Assembly (NCBI RefSeq): GCF_009733865.1
Contig: NZ_WOFB01000014.1
Span: 123,320-187,319, forward strand
Source of the DNA: Oceanobacillus salinisoli
GTDB taxonomy: Bacteria; Bacillota; Bacilli; Bacillales; Amphibacillaceae
Length of the DNA stretch: 64,000 bases
Direction of reading: 5' to 3'
Part shown: in pieces, positions 46,976 to 55,218 of the stretch
Layout: each line of letters opens with the position of its first letter
Numbering within the stretch: the first letter of the stretch is position 1
The notes under the pieces: generated by a model
Database searches by the model: none
Seen by the model: the letters and a program-made list of their open reading frames with translations, nothing else
What the model was told of the DNA's origin: nothing
Program-made: the position numbers and the translations under genes

Positions 46976-47011
46976 ATGTATTATTATGCATTGTTTAGAA
47001 TAAATATACAA
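46976..47011 (-). promoter_or_regulatory. argF promoter with candidate ARG box
   Basis: On the minus strand TTGTAT (47006-47011), 17 bases, CATAAT (46983-46988). The -10 lies within ATGCATAATAATACAT (46976-46991), an AT-rich palindrome close to the ArgR/AhrC operator pattern. Binding would block RNA polymerase directly. Confidence 0.68.
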
Positions 47012-47131
47012 TACCTTTCTAGTAAATTATTAAAATAATTTTACTTAGTTAGGCTTCTTCACCCCTTGCCAAAACAAATATTCACATGTTAACTTGATTT
47101 ATTGGATAGAGAATATGGGGGAGGGATTGAC

Positions 47132-48031
47132 ATGAACAAGAAAGCATTCTTTCTAGCATTATTAACCGTTATTATTTGGGCTTCTTCGTTCGCAGGCGTC
47201 CGTGCTAGTTTACAAGGCGGATATACGTCGGGACATTTAGTTCTTGTCCGATTTCTGATCGCTTCCAGTGTTTTCATTCTTTATAGTCTACTTCCTGGTG
47301 TTCATTTTCGTCTGCCTAAAAAGAAAGACCTGTTTCGCATTATTCTCCTTGGACTTCTTGGCATTACAGTTTACCATGTAGGAATCACATTTGGTATGGA
47401 AACTGTAAAAGCGGGAACAGCTAGCATTATTGTCGGTTCCGCACCTATATTCACGGCGATTATTGCTGTCTTTATCTTAAAAGAACGACTTCATCTATTT
47501 AGCTGGATTGGTCTTGGAATTGGGTTTATAGGAATTATTTTAGTTACCTTAGGTTCAGGAGACGCTTCCTTTGCCATTTCTGAGGGTGCTCTTTATATAC
47601 TGATTGCAGCCATTGCATCATCGATGTTTTTCGTCTTTCAAAAGCCACTTTACAAACGATACAATCCTATTGAATTAACTGCTTATTTTACATGGGCTGG
47701 AACTCTGCCAATGCTCATCTTTTTGCCTGGCTTATTTGCAAATCTGCAGGAAACGACATTACAAGCAGATTTGGCCGCCATTTTCGTTGGGGTCTTTCCA
47801 GCAGCACTCGGATATGCAACTTGGGCCATTGCCCTGTCCTTAGGTAATACCAGTTCGGTTACAAGTATGCTTTATATTGAACCGGCCATTGCTATCATTA
47901 TTGCATGGCTGTGGCTTAACGAATGGCCTAGCTCCATTTCCCTTATCGGCGGGGCTGTCGCCATATCCAATGTAGTGATTATTAATTTAATGGGAAGGAA
48001 ACAGCAAGAAAGAGAAGAGAAATTAATATAG
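47132..48031 (+). CDS. EamA/DMT-family transporter
   Basis: A 299-residue carrier with ten membrane helices arranged as two EamA repeats (about 5-135 and 150-285). Typical segments are WASSFAGVRASLQGGYTSG at the start, AGTASIIVGSAPIFTAIIA near 105 and SVTSMLYIEPAIAIIIAWLWLNE near 250. Such carriers export metabolites or amino acids. ATG 47132 follows GGGGAGGG; the upstream in-frame ATG lies before the ribosome site. Substrate unknown. Confidence 0.88.
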   Translation: MNKKAFFLALLTVIIWASSFAGVRASLQGGYTSGHLVLVRFLIASSVFILYSLLPGVHFRLPKKKDLFRIILLGLLGITVYHVGITFGMETVKAGTASIIVGSAPIFTAIIAVFILKERLHLFSWIGLGIGFIGIILVTLGSGDASFAISEGALYILIAAIASSMFFVFQKPLYKRYNPIELTAYFTWAGTLPMLIFLPGLFANLQETTLQADLAAIFVGVFPAALGYATWAIALSLGNTSSVTSMLYIEPAIAIIIAWLWLNEWPSSISLIGGAVAISNVVIINLMGRKQQEREEKLI

Positions 48032-48070
48032 ATTCGAATATCGAAACACCAACAATCTCTCCTTACTGAG

Positions 48071-48110
48071 AAGGAAGCAAAAGAACAGCCCCTTTGCTTC
48101 CTTAACTCAT
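48071..48110 (+). terminator. Terminator-like hairpin between convergent genes
   Basis: AAGGAAGCAAA (48071-48081) and TTTGCTTCCTT (48093-48103) form an 11-bp stem; a T7 run follows a few bases later on the plus strand. It overlaps the end of the convergent methyltransferase gene. Confidence 0.7.
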
Positions 48111-49295
48111 TTTTTTCACAATTACTACTTTCAAATAATTCCCTTGTGGATAGCCCCTATCGACATGAAAATCATCCGGCAATGAAAACTCTTCAAGAAT
48201 CTTGTATTTTGTGTTACTTTCCCGAAATCCTTTATCAATAAACCCTTTAAATTTCTTCATGCCAAATGATGCATTATTCGTGGAAGCAACAATAATTCCA
48301 TCCTTTTCTGTTATGTCAATCGTATCCTTTATCAAGGATGGGTAGTCCTTTGCCGTACTAAACGTTCTTTTCTTAGAGCGGGCAAAGCTTGGGGGATCCA
48401 AGATGACTAAATCAAACTTCAGTTTTTTGCGGTTGGCATACCTAAAGTAATCAAATACATCCATGACGATAATGTCCTGCGCTTCAAAATCAATGCCATT
48501 CACACTAAACTGCTCAATCGTCTTACTTTTACTGCGCTTTGCCAAATCCACACTCGTTGTCTTCTCTGCCCCACCTAGAGCAGCGGCAACTGAAAAAGCA
48601 CCCGTATACGAAAAGGTGTTCAACACATGTTTCCCTTTCGCATACTTGTCCCGAATGGCTTTTCTTACGTTACGCTGATCCAAAAAAATACCTACCATTG
48701 CACCATCATTTAAATAAACGGCGTAATTCATGCCATTTTCTTTCACGATAATCGGGAACTCGCCGCGCTCTCCTTTAACAAAGTCATCATCATCAATATA
48801 TTTCCCCTTCGTATCAAAGCGCTTCTTTTCATAAATGGCTTTATAGTCTCCTATTTCATCCAGCACACGAATGACCTTATCCTTAAAGGAATATGCCCCT
48901 TCACTATACCATTGGATGAGATAATATCCATCAAAATAGTCCATGGTCATTCCGCCAATACCGTCTCCTTCTCCATTAAAAACCCGAAACGTATTGGTAT
49001 TTTCATCGTTAAAAAAAGGCTTTCGTCTATCGATAGCTGCTGTTATTTTATTTTTGAAAAAGACAAAATCTATCTTCTCCCCCTGTTTATATGTAAGTAC
49101 CCAGCCTAAGCCTTTATTTTGATTTCCATAATATCCTTTGGCAATAAAGTTTCCATTGGGCTCCACTAAATGGACGATGGCCCCTTCCTCTTGTAAATCA
49201 TCTGGATTGATAACCGCTTCTTTACTTATAAGCGGAAACCTTTGATGATATTGTTTCGTATAACTGTTTTTTACCTTTAGTTCAATTGGTTTCAT
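48102..49295 (-). CDS. RlmI-like class I rRNA methyltransferase (PUA domain)
   Basis: A 397-residue SAM-dependent methyltransferase. The N-terminal PUA-like part (GNFIAKGYYGNQNKGLGWVL) is followed by a beta-hairpin domain (RVFNGEGDGIGGMTMDYFDGY) and the Rossmann-fold part with VLNTFSYTGAFSVAAALGGA as SAM motif I and LVILDPPSFARSKK as the DPPxF catalytic motif. RlmI of E. coli forms m5C1962 in 23S rRNA; Gram-positive relatives are probably rRNA cytosine methyltransferases as well. Single gene. Confidence 0.9.
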   Translation of the reverse strand: MKPIELKVKNSYTKQYHQRFPLISKEAVINPDDLQEEGAIVHLVEPNGNFIAKGYYGNQNKGLGWVLTYKQGEKIDFVFFKNKITAAIDRRKPFFNDENTNTFRVFNGEGDGIGGMTMDYFDGYYLIQWYSEGAYSFKDKVIRVLDEIGDYKAIYEKKRFDTKGKYIDDDDFVKGERGEFPIIVKENGMNYAVYLNDGAMVGIFLDQRNVRKAIRDKYAKGKHVLNTFSYTGAFSVAAALGGAEKTTSVDLAKRSKSKTIEQFSVNGIDFEAQDIIVMDVFDYFRYANRKKLKFDLVILDPPSFARSKKRTFSTAKDYPSLIKDTIDITEKDGIIVASTNNASFGMKKFKGFIDKGFRESNTKYKILEEFSLPDDFHVDRGYPQGNYLKVVIVKKMS

Positions 49296-49510
49296 GTTTT
49301 CATCCTTTGTCGTTTTCTCTCATTATCGTATAGTGTAGGGTAAAAGTGAAATTTTATAAGACATTATATCAAAATTTCCACATAATGGCCCTAAACAAAA
49401 ATAAGCATATCCCTTATTTTGGAGATACGCCCTGTAGCTAAATTGTTAAGGAATTCATATTTTGATTAATAAGTAACGGGGTACTAAGAACTCAGTAAAA
49501 TCAATACATT

Positions 49511-49550
49511 AAAAAAGTCCCAGTAGAGTGTACTCTATTGGGACTTTTTG
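49511..49550 (-). terminator. Strong bidirectional terminator
   Basis: AAAAAGTCCCA-TAGAGT and ACTCTA-TGGGACTTTTT form a long near-perfect stem around position 49531 with A and T runs outside. It ends the sigI-rsgI transcript. Confidence 0.93.
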
Positions 49551-49582
49551 TTTCGTTGCATATATAATAGTTCAAGGAAACA

Positions 49583-50827
49583 CTATGGTTTAGACGAAGA
49601 TGAAGGTCTGTTTTTATTCGCTTTATTGTGATTAGAATCCAGATTCTCTTCTTCAGGTATCGTTTCGCCTTTCGAAGCAGATTCATCTTTCTTTTCTGCA
49701 TTTGTTTCTGTCTCAGGTTGACTCTCTATACTTGTTTCATTTTTTTGTTGAGTGTTGTCATTCGAATTTGTTTGACTGTCCTCCGTTTCCGCCTTTTGAT
49801 TCGCCTTATTCTCTTCCCGAGTTGGCGGGGGATCTGAAGACCTTTGATTTGAAGATGCTTCATTTTCCGGTGATGAACTTTTATTACTTGGTTTTTTACC
49901 TTTTTGTTGTCCACCTTCATTATCAGACGGTTCTTGTTTATCATCAAGTGCAGGTTTATGTTCAGTTTGATCTCCCTTTGGGTTTAATGTAGATTGTGAT
50001 TGATTCTGACGCAATTCTGGATTCGGTTTTGCATTCTCTCCAGAATCTCCTTTTCCTTGTTCAGTCTTAACTGGAACCTTCTTTTCGTCTTCTTCCTCAA
50101 TCATGTCTTGTAATTGTTTAATGGATTTCTCTTTTACTTCCTTAATGTCCTGTACAAGTCCTTGATCTCGTAAGGTTTGATAATGTCTATATTTATTCAT
50201 TGATACACCCGCACGTTCGGATTGATCGTAAAATTCCTTTGTTTCATTGAATACCTGTACATCCGCAACAATGTTTTTGCTTTGAAGTTGTGTTTGAATC
50301 ACTTCTTTTAGTTCACGTTCCGATGGAGGATTGGAGTCACTCGTTACCTTCACAATGGTAGTCTCGATTCTTCCTTTTTCATTTACCGATAAATAGCCTT
50401 TTGAAACTGATTCGGATACGATGAAGTCAACCACTTGATAGAAGTCCACGCCCTCTGATTCGATGGAGTCAGCGATTTGTTTTCCATCGGTATTCAAAGG
50501 TAAAAGTTTTATAACATTTAAATCCTCGTCTAAATGAGCCTCAAGACTTGGATTAATATCAATAGCTGCAATATAGTTCGTTTTGGAATGATTTTGAATC
50601 CCCCCATACGCTAAAAAGGCAATAAACAAAACAGCTACCATTGCTACAGTAGATACAATCCTTAAAGGGAGATTTCGTGACTTCGCTGTATACGTCTTCC
50701 TTTCACCCATCATTGGTATATCATCTTTGGTTAATGGTATATTTCTAAACGTTCCATCATCACAGAACAGAACATATTCACTCTCTGTCACTTTGGTCAC
50801 GATGCCTTCAATTGTATATTTTTTCAT
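49583..50827 (-). CDS. rsgI: Anti-sigma-I factor RsgI-like protein
   Basis: A 414-residue membrane-bound regulator. The cytoplasmic N terminus (1-60, KKYTIEGIVTKVTESEYVLF) is the RsgI_N sigma-binding domain. One membrane helix (about 68-90) precedes an extracellular RsgI middle domain (YIAAIDINPSLEAHLDEDLNV to about 230). The last 170 residues are a low-complexity tail rich in Glu, Gln, Asn, Ser and Lys without a carbohydrate-binding module. It is translated with sigI (ATGA at 50824-50827). The ATG used is 17 codons inside the longest frame, behind GGGAGTG. Confidence 0.9.
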   Translation of the reverse strand: MKKYTIEGIVTKVTESEYVLFCDDGTFRNIPLTKDDIPMMGERKTYTAKSRNLPLRIVSTVAMVAVLFIAFLAYGGIQNHSKTNYIAAIDINPSLEAHLDEDLNVIKLLPLNTDGKQIADSIESEGVDFYQVVDFIVSESVSKGYLSVNEKGRIETTIVKVTSDSNPPSERELKEVIQTQLQSKNIVADVQVFNETKEFYDQSERAGVSMNKYRHYQTLRDQGLVQDIKEVKEKSIKQLQDMIEEEDEKKVPVKTEQGKGDSGENAKPNPELRQNQSQSTLNPKGDQTEHKPALDDKQEPSDNEGGQQKGKKPSNKSSSPENEASSNQRSSDPPPTREENKANQKAETEDSQTNSNDNTQQKNETSIESQPETETNAEKKDESASKGETIPEEENLDSNHNKANKNRPSSSSKP

Positions 50828-51537
50828 ATTTTCACACTCCCTGGACCGACTTGAACAAACGTTGAAAGTCGTCTCCATTCCGGATGTAGTTTAATCATAA
50901 TAATCGTAATCAGGTACTTTCGGTATCGCTCGATTGATTTAGGCCGAAACCCTGTCCTTTTCGTAAATGAAGATACAGGAAATACTTTTTTACCAACTAA
51001 TTCATCTACTAAATCACCATGTTGGATAAATTTAGAAGCCATTTCCATAACTTTGATACGCGTTTTGCGATGTTTCGGGCTATGGCTCTCTAACTGCTCA
51101 AATGAAATGTTAAACTTGCTTAATTTTTCATCGAGTTCTAAAATTTCTTCCACAAGGGCTGATGTATTAGTTGATTGTTGGTACGATTCTAATGAAGCTT
51201 TCATTTCAGCTTTATCATGCACTAATTGATCATTATCTGAAGCGGGGTGCAAATGACGCTTTTCTTTTCGAAAGTAGTCAATAATATCCCGTTGAATTAA
51301 TAGATATACATAGTTTACAAAGGCACGCCCTTTATCGAACTCGAACGTATCTATAGCACGATTAAAAGCAATTAGTCCAATACTAGTCTCATCACTGCTC
51401 CAAGTTACATACTTTTTACATATATGCCCAACAGCGTTCAGAATATAGGGCTGATAATGACGAATCAATCGTTCTCTTTCTAATTCATTTCCATTTTTAA
51501 TTTCTAACAGGATCTCTTTAAGTTTTAAATCCCCCAT
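50824..51537 (-). CDS. sigI: RNA polymerase sigma factor SigI
   Basis: A 237-residue alternative sigma factor of the SigI group. Region 2 is seen in LIRHYQPYILNAVGHICKKY and GLIAFNRAIDTFEFDKGRAF-VNYVYLLIQRDIIDYFRKEK; the C-terminal SigI-specific domain (HSPKHRKTRIKVMEMA ... FRPKSIERYRKYL) replaces a normal region 4. In B. subtilis SigI answers heat and envelope stress; in clostridia it follows polysaccharides. The start is ATG 51537 behind GGAGGG. Paired with rsgI by overlap. Confidence 0.92.
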   Translation of the reverse strand: MGDLKLKEILLEIKNGNELERERLIRHYQPYILNAVGHICKKYVTWSSDETSIGLIAFNRAIDTFEFDKGRAFVNYVYLLIQRDIIDYFRKEKRHLHPASDNDQLVHDKAEMKASLESYQQSTNTSALVEEILELDEKLSKFNISFEQLESHSPKHRKTRIKVMEMASKFIQHGDLVDELVGKKVFPVSSFTKRTGFRPKSIERYRKYLITIIMIKLHPEWRRLSTFVQVGPGSVKI

Positions 51538-51615
51538 AGTGTCCCTCCATATAGAACCTATTAAAACCAAAGTTCTTTCTCTACACATTATATCGGAGGA
51601 AAAGGGTATTTAATA

Positions 51616-51653
51616 AAGGATAGTAACCATTTCAAATATGATTACTATCCTTT
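51616..51653. terminator. Stem-loop between secreted protein gene and sigI
   Basis: AAAGGATAGTAACCAT and ATGATTACTATCCTTT pair with one mismatch around TTCAAAT. The following T-run is short on either strand, so termination may be partial, and sigI may receive read-through from the genes upstream. Confidence 0.6.
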
Positions 51654-51671
51654 ACATTTCTACTTCTACTG

Positions 51672-52364
51672 TTATGGTCTACCTGATGCTCTTTCTTGTT
51701 GCCCTTTACCCTTTTCTTGCGCTTGTTCTTGTTGCTCTTCAGCTGTTTCTTGCGCTTTTTCTTGTTGTTCTTTAGCTGTTTCTTGTGCTTTTTCTTGTTG
51801 TTCTTTAGCTGTTTCTTGTGCTTTTTCTTGTTGCTCTTTAGCCTTCTCTTGTGCTTCTTCGGCTTTCTTTTGGGCTGCTAAGAAGTTTTGCTCGGCCTTT
51901 TGTTGATTCTCTAAGGCCTTCGTAATACCTGCCTTTGCTTCTTCTGGAAGGTCTTCACGCTCTAGAAGTGCTCTAAGGTTTTCTGAACGTTTTTGACTGT
52001 TTTCAACTACCGTTTCTTCAACTGCCGATATGTCTTCTCCAGCTTCTTTTGCTGCTTCCATATCCTCTTCAACTTGTTTCACATGTTCTTCATAGTCTTC
52101 CAGTAACTCTTCTGCCTTTTCTTCATTACCTTCATCAAGGGACAATTCCGCTTCGTTTAAACGATCATCTGCATATTCATCTTGGAGAAGTACTTTTTCA
52201 CTATTTTCTTCCGTTAAATCATATTCTGCTTCCTCTATAATACGAGAAGTATCATAGAGTTCTGAATTTGGATCGACAACTGCTTCATCTTCATCTGCAT
52301 AAACATTCCCTGCAAATAATAAAACCAGGCCAAATATAATACTAGACATGATAGTTTTTTTCAT
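51672..52364 (-). CDS. Secreted DUF5667-like protein with hendecad coiled coil
   Basis: A 230-residue exported protein: signal peptide (cut probably after NVYA, residue 23), then an acidic helical region with DRLNEAELSLDEGNEEKAEELL (DUF5667-like pattern), and from about 150 a long Ala/Glu/Gln/Lys helix. The segment AKEQQEKAQET is repeated three times exactly at protein level, with further diverged units; an 11-residue period fits a right-handed hendecad coiled coil. Such proteins lie near sigI/rsgI in other Bacillaceae. It follows the lipoprotein gene by 18 bases, so both share the riboswitch-controlled transcript. Function unknown. Confidence 0.85.
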   Translation of the reverse strand: MKKTIMSSIIFGLVLLFAGNVYADEDEAVVDPNSELYDTSRIIEEAEYDLTEENSEKVLLQDEYADDRLNEAELSLDEGNEEKAEELLEDYEEHVKQVEEDMEAAKEAGEDISAVEETVVENSQKRSENLRALLEREDLPEEAKAGITKALENQQKAEQNFLAAQKKAEEAQEKAKEQQEKAQETAKEQQEKAQETAKEQQEKAQETAEEQQEQAQEKGKGQQERASGRP

Positions 52365-52382
52365 TGTTATTCCACCTTTTTC

Positions 52383-52898
52383 TTAGAAATATTCTACGTT
52401 TTTTTTAAATTCTTCTATCATCGCTTGATTTGTTTCATACTCTTCAAAAGGGGCCATAAAAATTAAAATTCCAGTTTGTTCCCCTCCGCTATTCAAATAA
52501 ATATCTGTTCGAATGCTTTCTTTTCGATTCGATTTCAAAGAAAGATATTTCTCAGTTTCTTCAATTGCCTCGCTATTTCCAAACGATGATTTCAATTCAC
52601 TTTTGATCTCATCTAATGACTTTTCATTTGAAACAAATGTCAAAATGGCTTTCACATTCCCATTTTGAAAAATCATATTTTCTTCTCCATACTTACTCGA
52701 GCTGTCTTGCTGTTGCCAACCTGATGTTTCAATAACCTTCACTGTTTCACTTTCGTATAGATAATTCTTTTCTTCTTGCATTTGTTCGGTGTTTTTTTCC
52801 CCATCCGCCTGTGTGTCTTCGTTTCCATCATTTTGGCAAGCTCCTAATACGAGTAAAAGCATAAAAAATAATAGCATTAAGCTTGTCCTATATCTCAT
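52383..52898 (-). CDS. Lipoprotein of unknown function behind a c-di-GMP-type riboswitch
   Basis: A 171-residue lipoprotein. Signal peptide SLMLLFFMLLLVLGAC with the lipobox LGAC (Cys 21), an acidic linker, then a folded part beginning NYLYESETVKVIETSGWQQQ and containing ENMIFQNGNVKAILTFVS and GILIFMAPFEEYETNQAMIEE. The strand-helix order recalls PsbP/DUF1795-like folds, a weak guess. GGAGGTGACAGG precedes ATG 52898; a frame 8 codons longer starts before this site. The leader carries the aptamer at 52955-53048. Confidence 0.8.
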   Translation of the reverse strand: MRYRTSLMLLFFMLLLVLGACQNDGNEDTQADGEKNTEQMQEEKNYLYESETVKVIETSGWQQQDSSSKYGEENMIFQNGNVKAILTFVSNEKSLDEIKSELKSSFGNSEAIEETEKYLSLKSNRKESIRTDIYLNSGGEQTGILIFMAPFEEYETNQAMIEEFKKNVEYF

Positions 52899-52954
52899 CC
52901 TGTCACCTCCGTTCTTATACATCTGAATCTAGTTAAAAGAGAGTTTTATAGCAT

Positions 52955-53048
52955 GGGTTCGACGGTAGCTGGCTGACATAGAAAAGTTTCCTTAGCCCCT
53001 TTAGCTTTGCGTCATCATCTTTCAATGATTTTGCCTTTCTCTCCATTC
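52955..53048 (-). promoter_or_regulatory. Probable cyclic-di-GMP-I (GEMM-I) riboswitch aptamer
   Basis: Read on the minus strand, the conserved GEMM-I parts occur in order: GGCAAA (53030-53035), a hairpin closed by a GNRA tetraloop (ATCATT-GAAA-GATGAT, 53014-53029), the invariant GACGCAAAGC (53004-53013), GGGGCTAAGG, and CAGCCAGCTACCG (52963-52975). The order and spacing match c-di-GMP-I aptamers I know. It lies about 57 bases before the lipoprotein start. No U-run terminator is evident after it, so control by translation or RNA stability is possible. Confidence 0.88.
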
Positions 53049-53100
53049 ACTTATCTATACGTAATGCTTGTTTAAAATTTTGGGGGGATGAAGAATTTTT

Positions 53101-53190
53101 TTAGGTGAGTGGTTCGTTGTATTTTAAACGACCACGCATTTGTAAATTAAATTCTGCTAAATCTTGAATGTACTTGGTATCCTCTCTTTT
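53101..53190 (-). pseudogene. C-terminal remnant of an unknown gene
   Basis: A minus-strand frame reads TLKREDTKYIQDLAEFNLQM and a few more residues (RGRLKYNEPLT) to a TAA at 53101-53103. There is no start codon or ribosome site and the frame closes upstream near 53195. The composition looks like real coding sequence but the family is not recognised. Confidence 0.35.
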
Positions 53191-53220
53191 AAGTGTTTAA
53201 CATATAGAGAATACACTTTT

Positions 53221-53430
53221 ATGAAAGTAGAAGAGTCACTTAAAAATATAATCCGACTGTTCTTCGCTTTGATTCAGACTCCTTAATAGCTGAATTAAAA
53301 AAATTAGAAGGACATGGAGTTAATTTTTTAAGCAGAACTTTGATGTTTGATTGGGGAAGTATTGTCGGTTTTAAATGGTCCTGATGGAAATTGAATTGAG
53401 CTAGGAGAAATTAATAGGTCGAGTGGTTCA
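53221..53430 (+). pseudogene. Decayed VOC/glyoxalase-family gene
   Basis: The frame IAELKKLEGHGVNFLSRT-LMFDWGSIVGFK matches the usual C-terminal half of bleomycin-resistance/glyoxalase-fold proteins. After FK a one-base shift is needed to continue GPDGN-stop-IELGEINR, where the stop TGA stands for the usual Trp TGG. No intact N-terminal half exists. At least two lesions, so a pseudogene. Confidence 0.65.
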
Positions 53431-53485
53431 TATATTCAAAATAAATAAGGATAGACCGTAATAGAATGTGTTAAAAATTGATATA

Positions 53486-53514
53486 AAAAGAGCTTGGTGT
53501 TACCAAGCTCTTTT
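53486..53514 (-). terminator. Terminator of the MprF-like gene
   Basis: AAAAGAGCTTGGT (53486-53498) and ACCAAGCTCTTTT (53502-53514) form a 13-bp perfect stem with a 3-base loop, with T-rich ends on both strands. Confidence 0.94.
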
Positions 53515-53517
53515 ATT

Positions 53518-54672
53518 CTAGATGTCTTTCTCGCTTACTAATGCTTTATGAAAATAGTACTTCATTCTTTCAACAACGGTAAGTCTCGGTTCTGGTATAC
53601 TATTAATTAGGATTAGTATTTGTAGCAAGGTAACTGGCCAAAAAGAATTGTAAACTAAATACTTTGGTTCCCATATATTCGTGAATTTATTTTTAAACAT
53701 GTTAAGTCCTTTAAAGTTATAGAATGAATTTCCATATTCAAACACTAGGCGCAGAAGTTTTTCACTTAAAAAAGCGTGTCTGTTGTTACCAACATTTGCA
53801 AGTGGTGACATACCCAAACTACAGTGTAGGTAACCATTATCTCTTGCCCATTTGAAAATATGAATGAATAATACATCCATGGTACCAGGAAGGCTATCCA
53901 AATCTTTTCTCATTAGGTCAATGCTAAGTGTCTTTTTATAGTCTGTTGCTAGTGTTGCAAAAGCATGCATTTTTCCATCAGAGTCATATAATAGAGCAAC
54001 TGGAAAACGCGAAATATATTCTTCTTGAAATGATCCGACCGAAAAGCTTTTCTCTTTTTGACTCCCTAGCCATGAATCAGAAATAGATTTCATTTCTTTT
54101 ACTAGTTCTTTCGAGTATGGCGGTTTCTGAACAGTAAATGAGTAGGAGAGACGTGCAAACTTATTAAAGCTTGTTCGTAATTTTGCGTTTTTTTTTCCAA
54201 TAAGTGAAAAGCTGACTAGGTTAGCTACTCCTTCCTCACCTAATTTAATGAAACGATAACCTAGATCGTGATAATAATGCATGAATGAAGGGTTGATTTG
54301 GTAGAAAATGGGTTGAAGTCGTTTGCTTTCACTATATTGACAGAATTCTTTAATTGCTGCTTGCATGTAGGATTCCGCTCCAATTGGGTCACCTAAGACG
54401 ATTAATTTATTTGCAATCCGTCTATAAACAATCAAAGCCTTCTTTTCTTGCGCCCAATATAACTCCTTATCCTCTAAGTAAATAAGATGTGATGCATGAC
54501 TCCCGCCATTTTCTTTTAAAAAAGAGGTAACCTCTTCCATTTGTAAGTCCACTTCACCCGGAAAGATTTTTGGTTTAACCTGTTTAACCATTATTTTATT
54601 GATATAGAAAATAAGAAAAACTATGAGTAGTATTAAAGAATAGCTAAAAAAGGATAAATACATATCAATCAT
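53518..54672 (-). CDS. MprF-type catalytic domain (DUF2156) with single membrane anchor
   Basis: A 384-residue protein: one N-terminal membrane helix (about 5-27) followed by the tandem-GNAT DUF2156/LPG-synthetase C domain. Landmarks are LIYLEDKELYWAQEKKALIVYR, LGDPIGAE, FYQINPSFMHYYHDLGYRFIKLGEEG, and LHCSLGMSPLANVG near 290, followed by FKGLNMFKNKF. Full MprF proteins transfer Lys or Ala from tRNA to phosphatidylglycerol and carry a long flippase part, which is absent here. The product may modify lipids or another amine acceptor. Divergent from gtrA. Confidence 0.85.
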   Translation of the reverse strand: MIDMYLSFFSYSLILLIVFLIFYINKIMVKQVKPKIFPGEVDLQMEEVTSFLKENGGSHASHLIYLEDKELYWAQEKKALIVYRRIANKLIVLGDPIGAESYMQAAIKEFCQYSESKRLQPIFYQINPSFMHYYHDLGYRFIKLGEEGVANLVSFSLIGKKNAKLRTSFNKFARLSYSFTVQKPPYSKELVKEMKSISDSWLGSQKEKSFSVGSFQEEYISRFPVALLYDSDGKMHAFATLATDYKKTLSIDLMRKDLDSLPGTMDVLFIHIFKWARDNGYLHCSLGMSPLANVGNNRHAFLSEKLLRLVFEYGNSFYNFKGLNMFKNKFTNIWEPKYLVYNSFWPVTLLQILILINSIPEPRLTVVERMKYYFHKALVSEKDI

Positions 54673-54830
54673 TAATTGTGTCCTCCAGATAATTTCACTT
54701 TCATAAAGATACTATATTTATCGGCCAAATATGTAGAACTATTTAGACCTAAATATTTTACAAATTACTATTTAACAAATAAAGAATACGACCGATATTA
54801 AATTATAAGTATTTCTGAGAGGAACCAATT

Positions 54831-55214
54831 ATGATTCTAAGTAAAAGCATATTTTTTAAATTCTTGAGGTACAGTTTAGTAGGATGTGTAAGCACACTAA
54901 TTTATTTCCTTTCCGTATTTGTTCTTATTGAGCTTTTTCATCAGGACCCAGTAATTGGGTCGGCAATTGCATTTGTCATCATGACTATTATTTCGTTTCA
55001 ACTAAACAAAAGTTATACCTTTTATAGTGATTTCTCAGGCATAAAAATGATGCGTTTTTTTATTGTTTCTGTAATTGGATTCACTTTAAATGTTTTTATA
55101 ATATATATGATGGTTCATGTTCTTACCTTTCATTATTTATGTGGCGAACTACTTACGATCTTGATAATTCCAATAATCAACTTTATATTAAATAATTATT
55201 GGACGTTTAAGTAA
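54831..55214 (+). CDS. GtrA-family membrane protein
   Basis: A 127-residue protein with four membrane helices and the GtrA pattern: FLRYSLVGCVSTLIYF at the start, IISFQLNKSYTFYS in the middle loop and ILNNYWTFK at the end. GtrA proteins are thought to flip lipid-linked sugars, or act in wall polysaccharide or teichoic acid glycosylation. RBS GAGAGGA. No glycosyltransferase gene is adjacent; the divergent MprF-like gene is also a membrane-lipid function. The repeat copy 3 begins directly after the stop. Confidence 0.88.
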   Translation: MILSKSIFFKFLRYSLVGCVSTLIYFLSVFVLIELFHQDPVIGSAIAFVIMTIISFQLNKSYTFYSDFSGIKMMRFFIVSVIGFTLNVFIIYMMVHVLTFHYLCGELLTILIIPIINFILNNYWTFK

Positions 55215-55218
55215 GAGA

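Noticed and set aside
51700..51900. CRISPR or tandem satellite
   Set aside because: The 33-base period lies in frame within the secreted protein and encodes its hendecad repeat.
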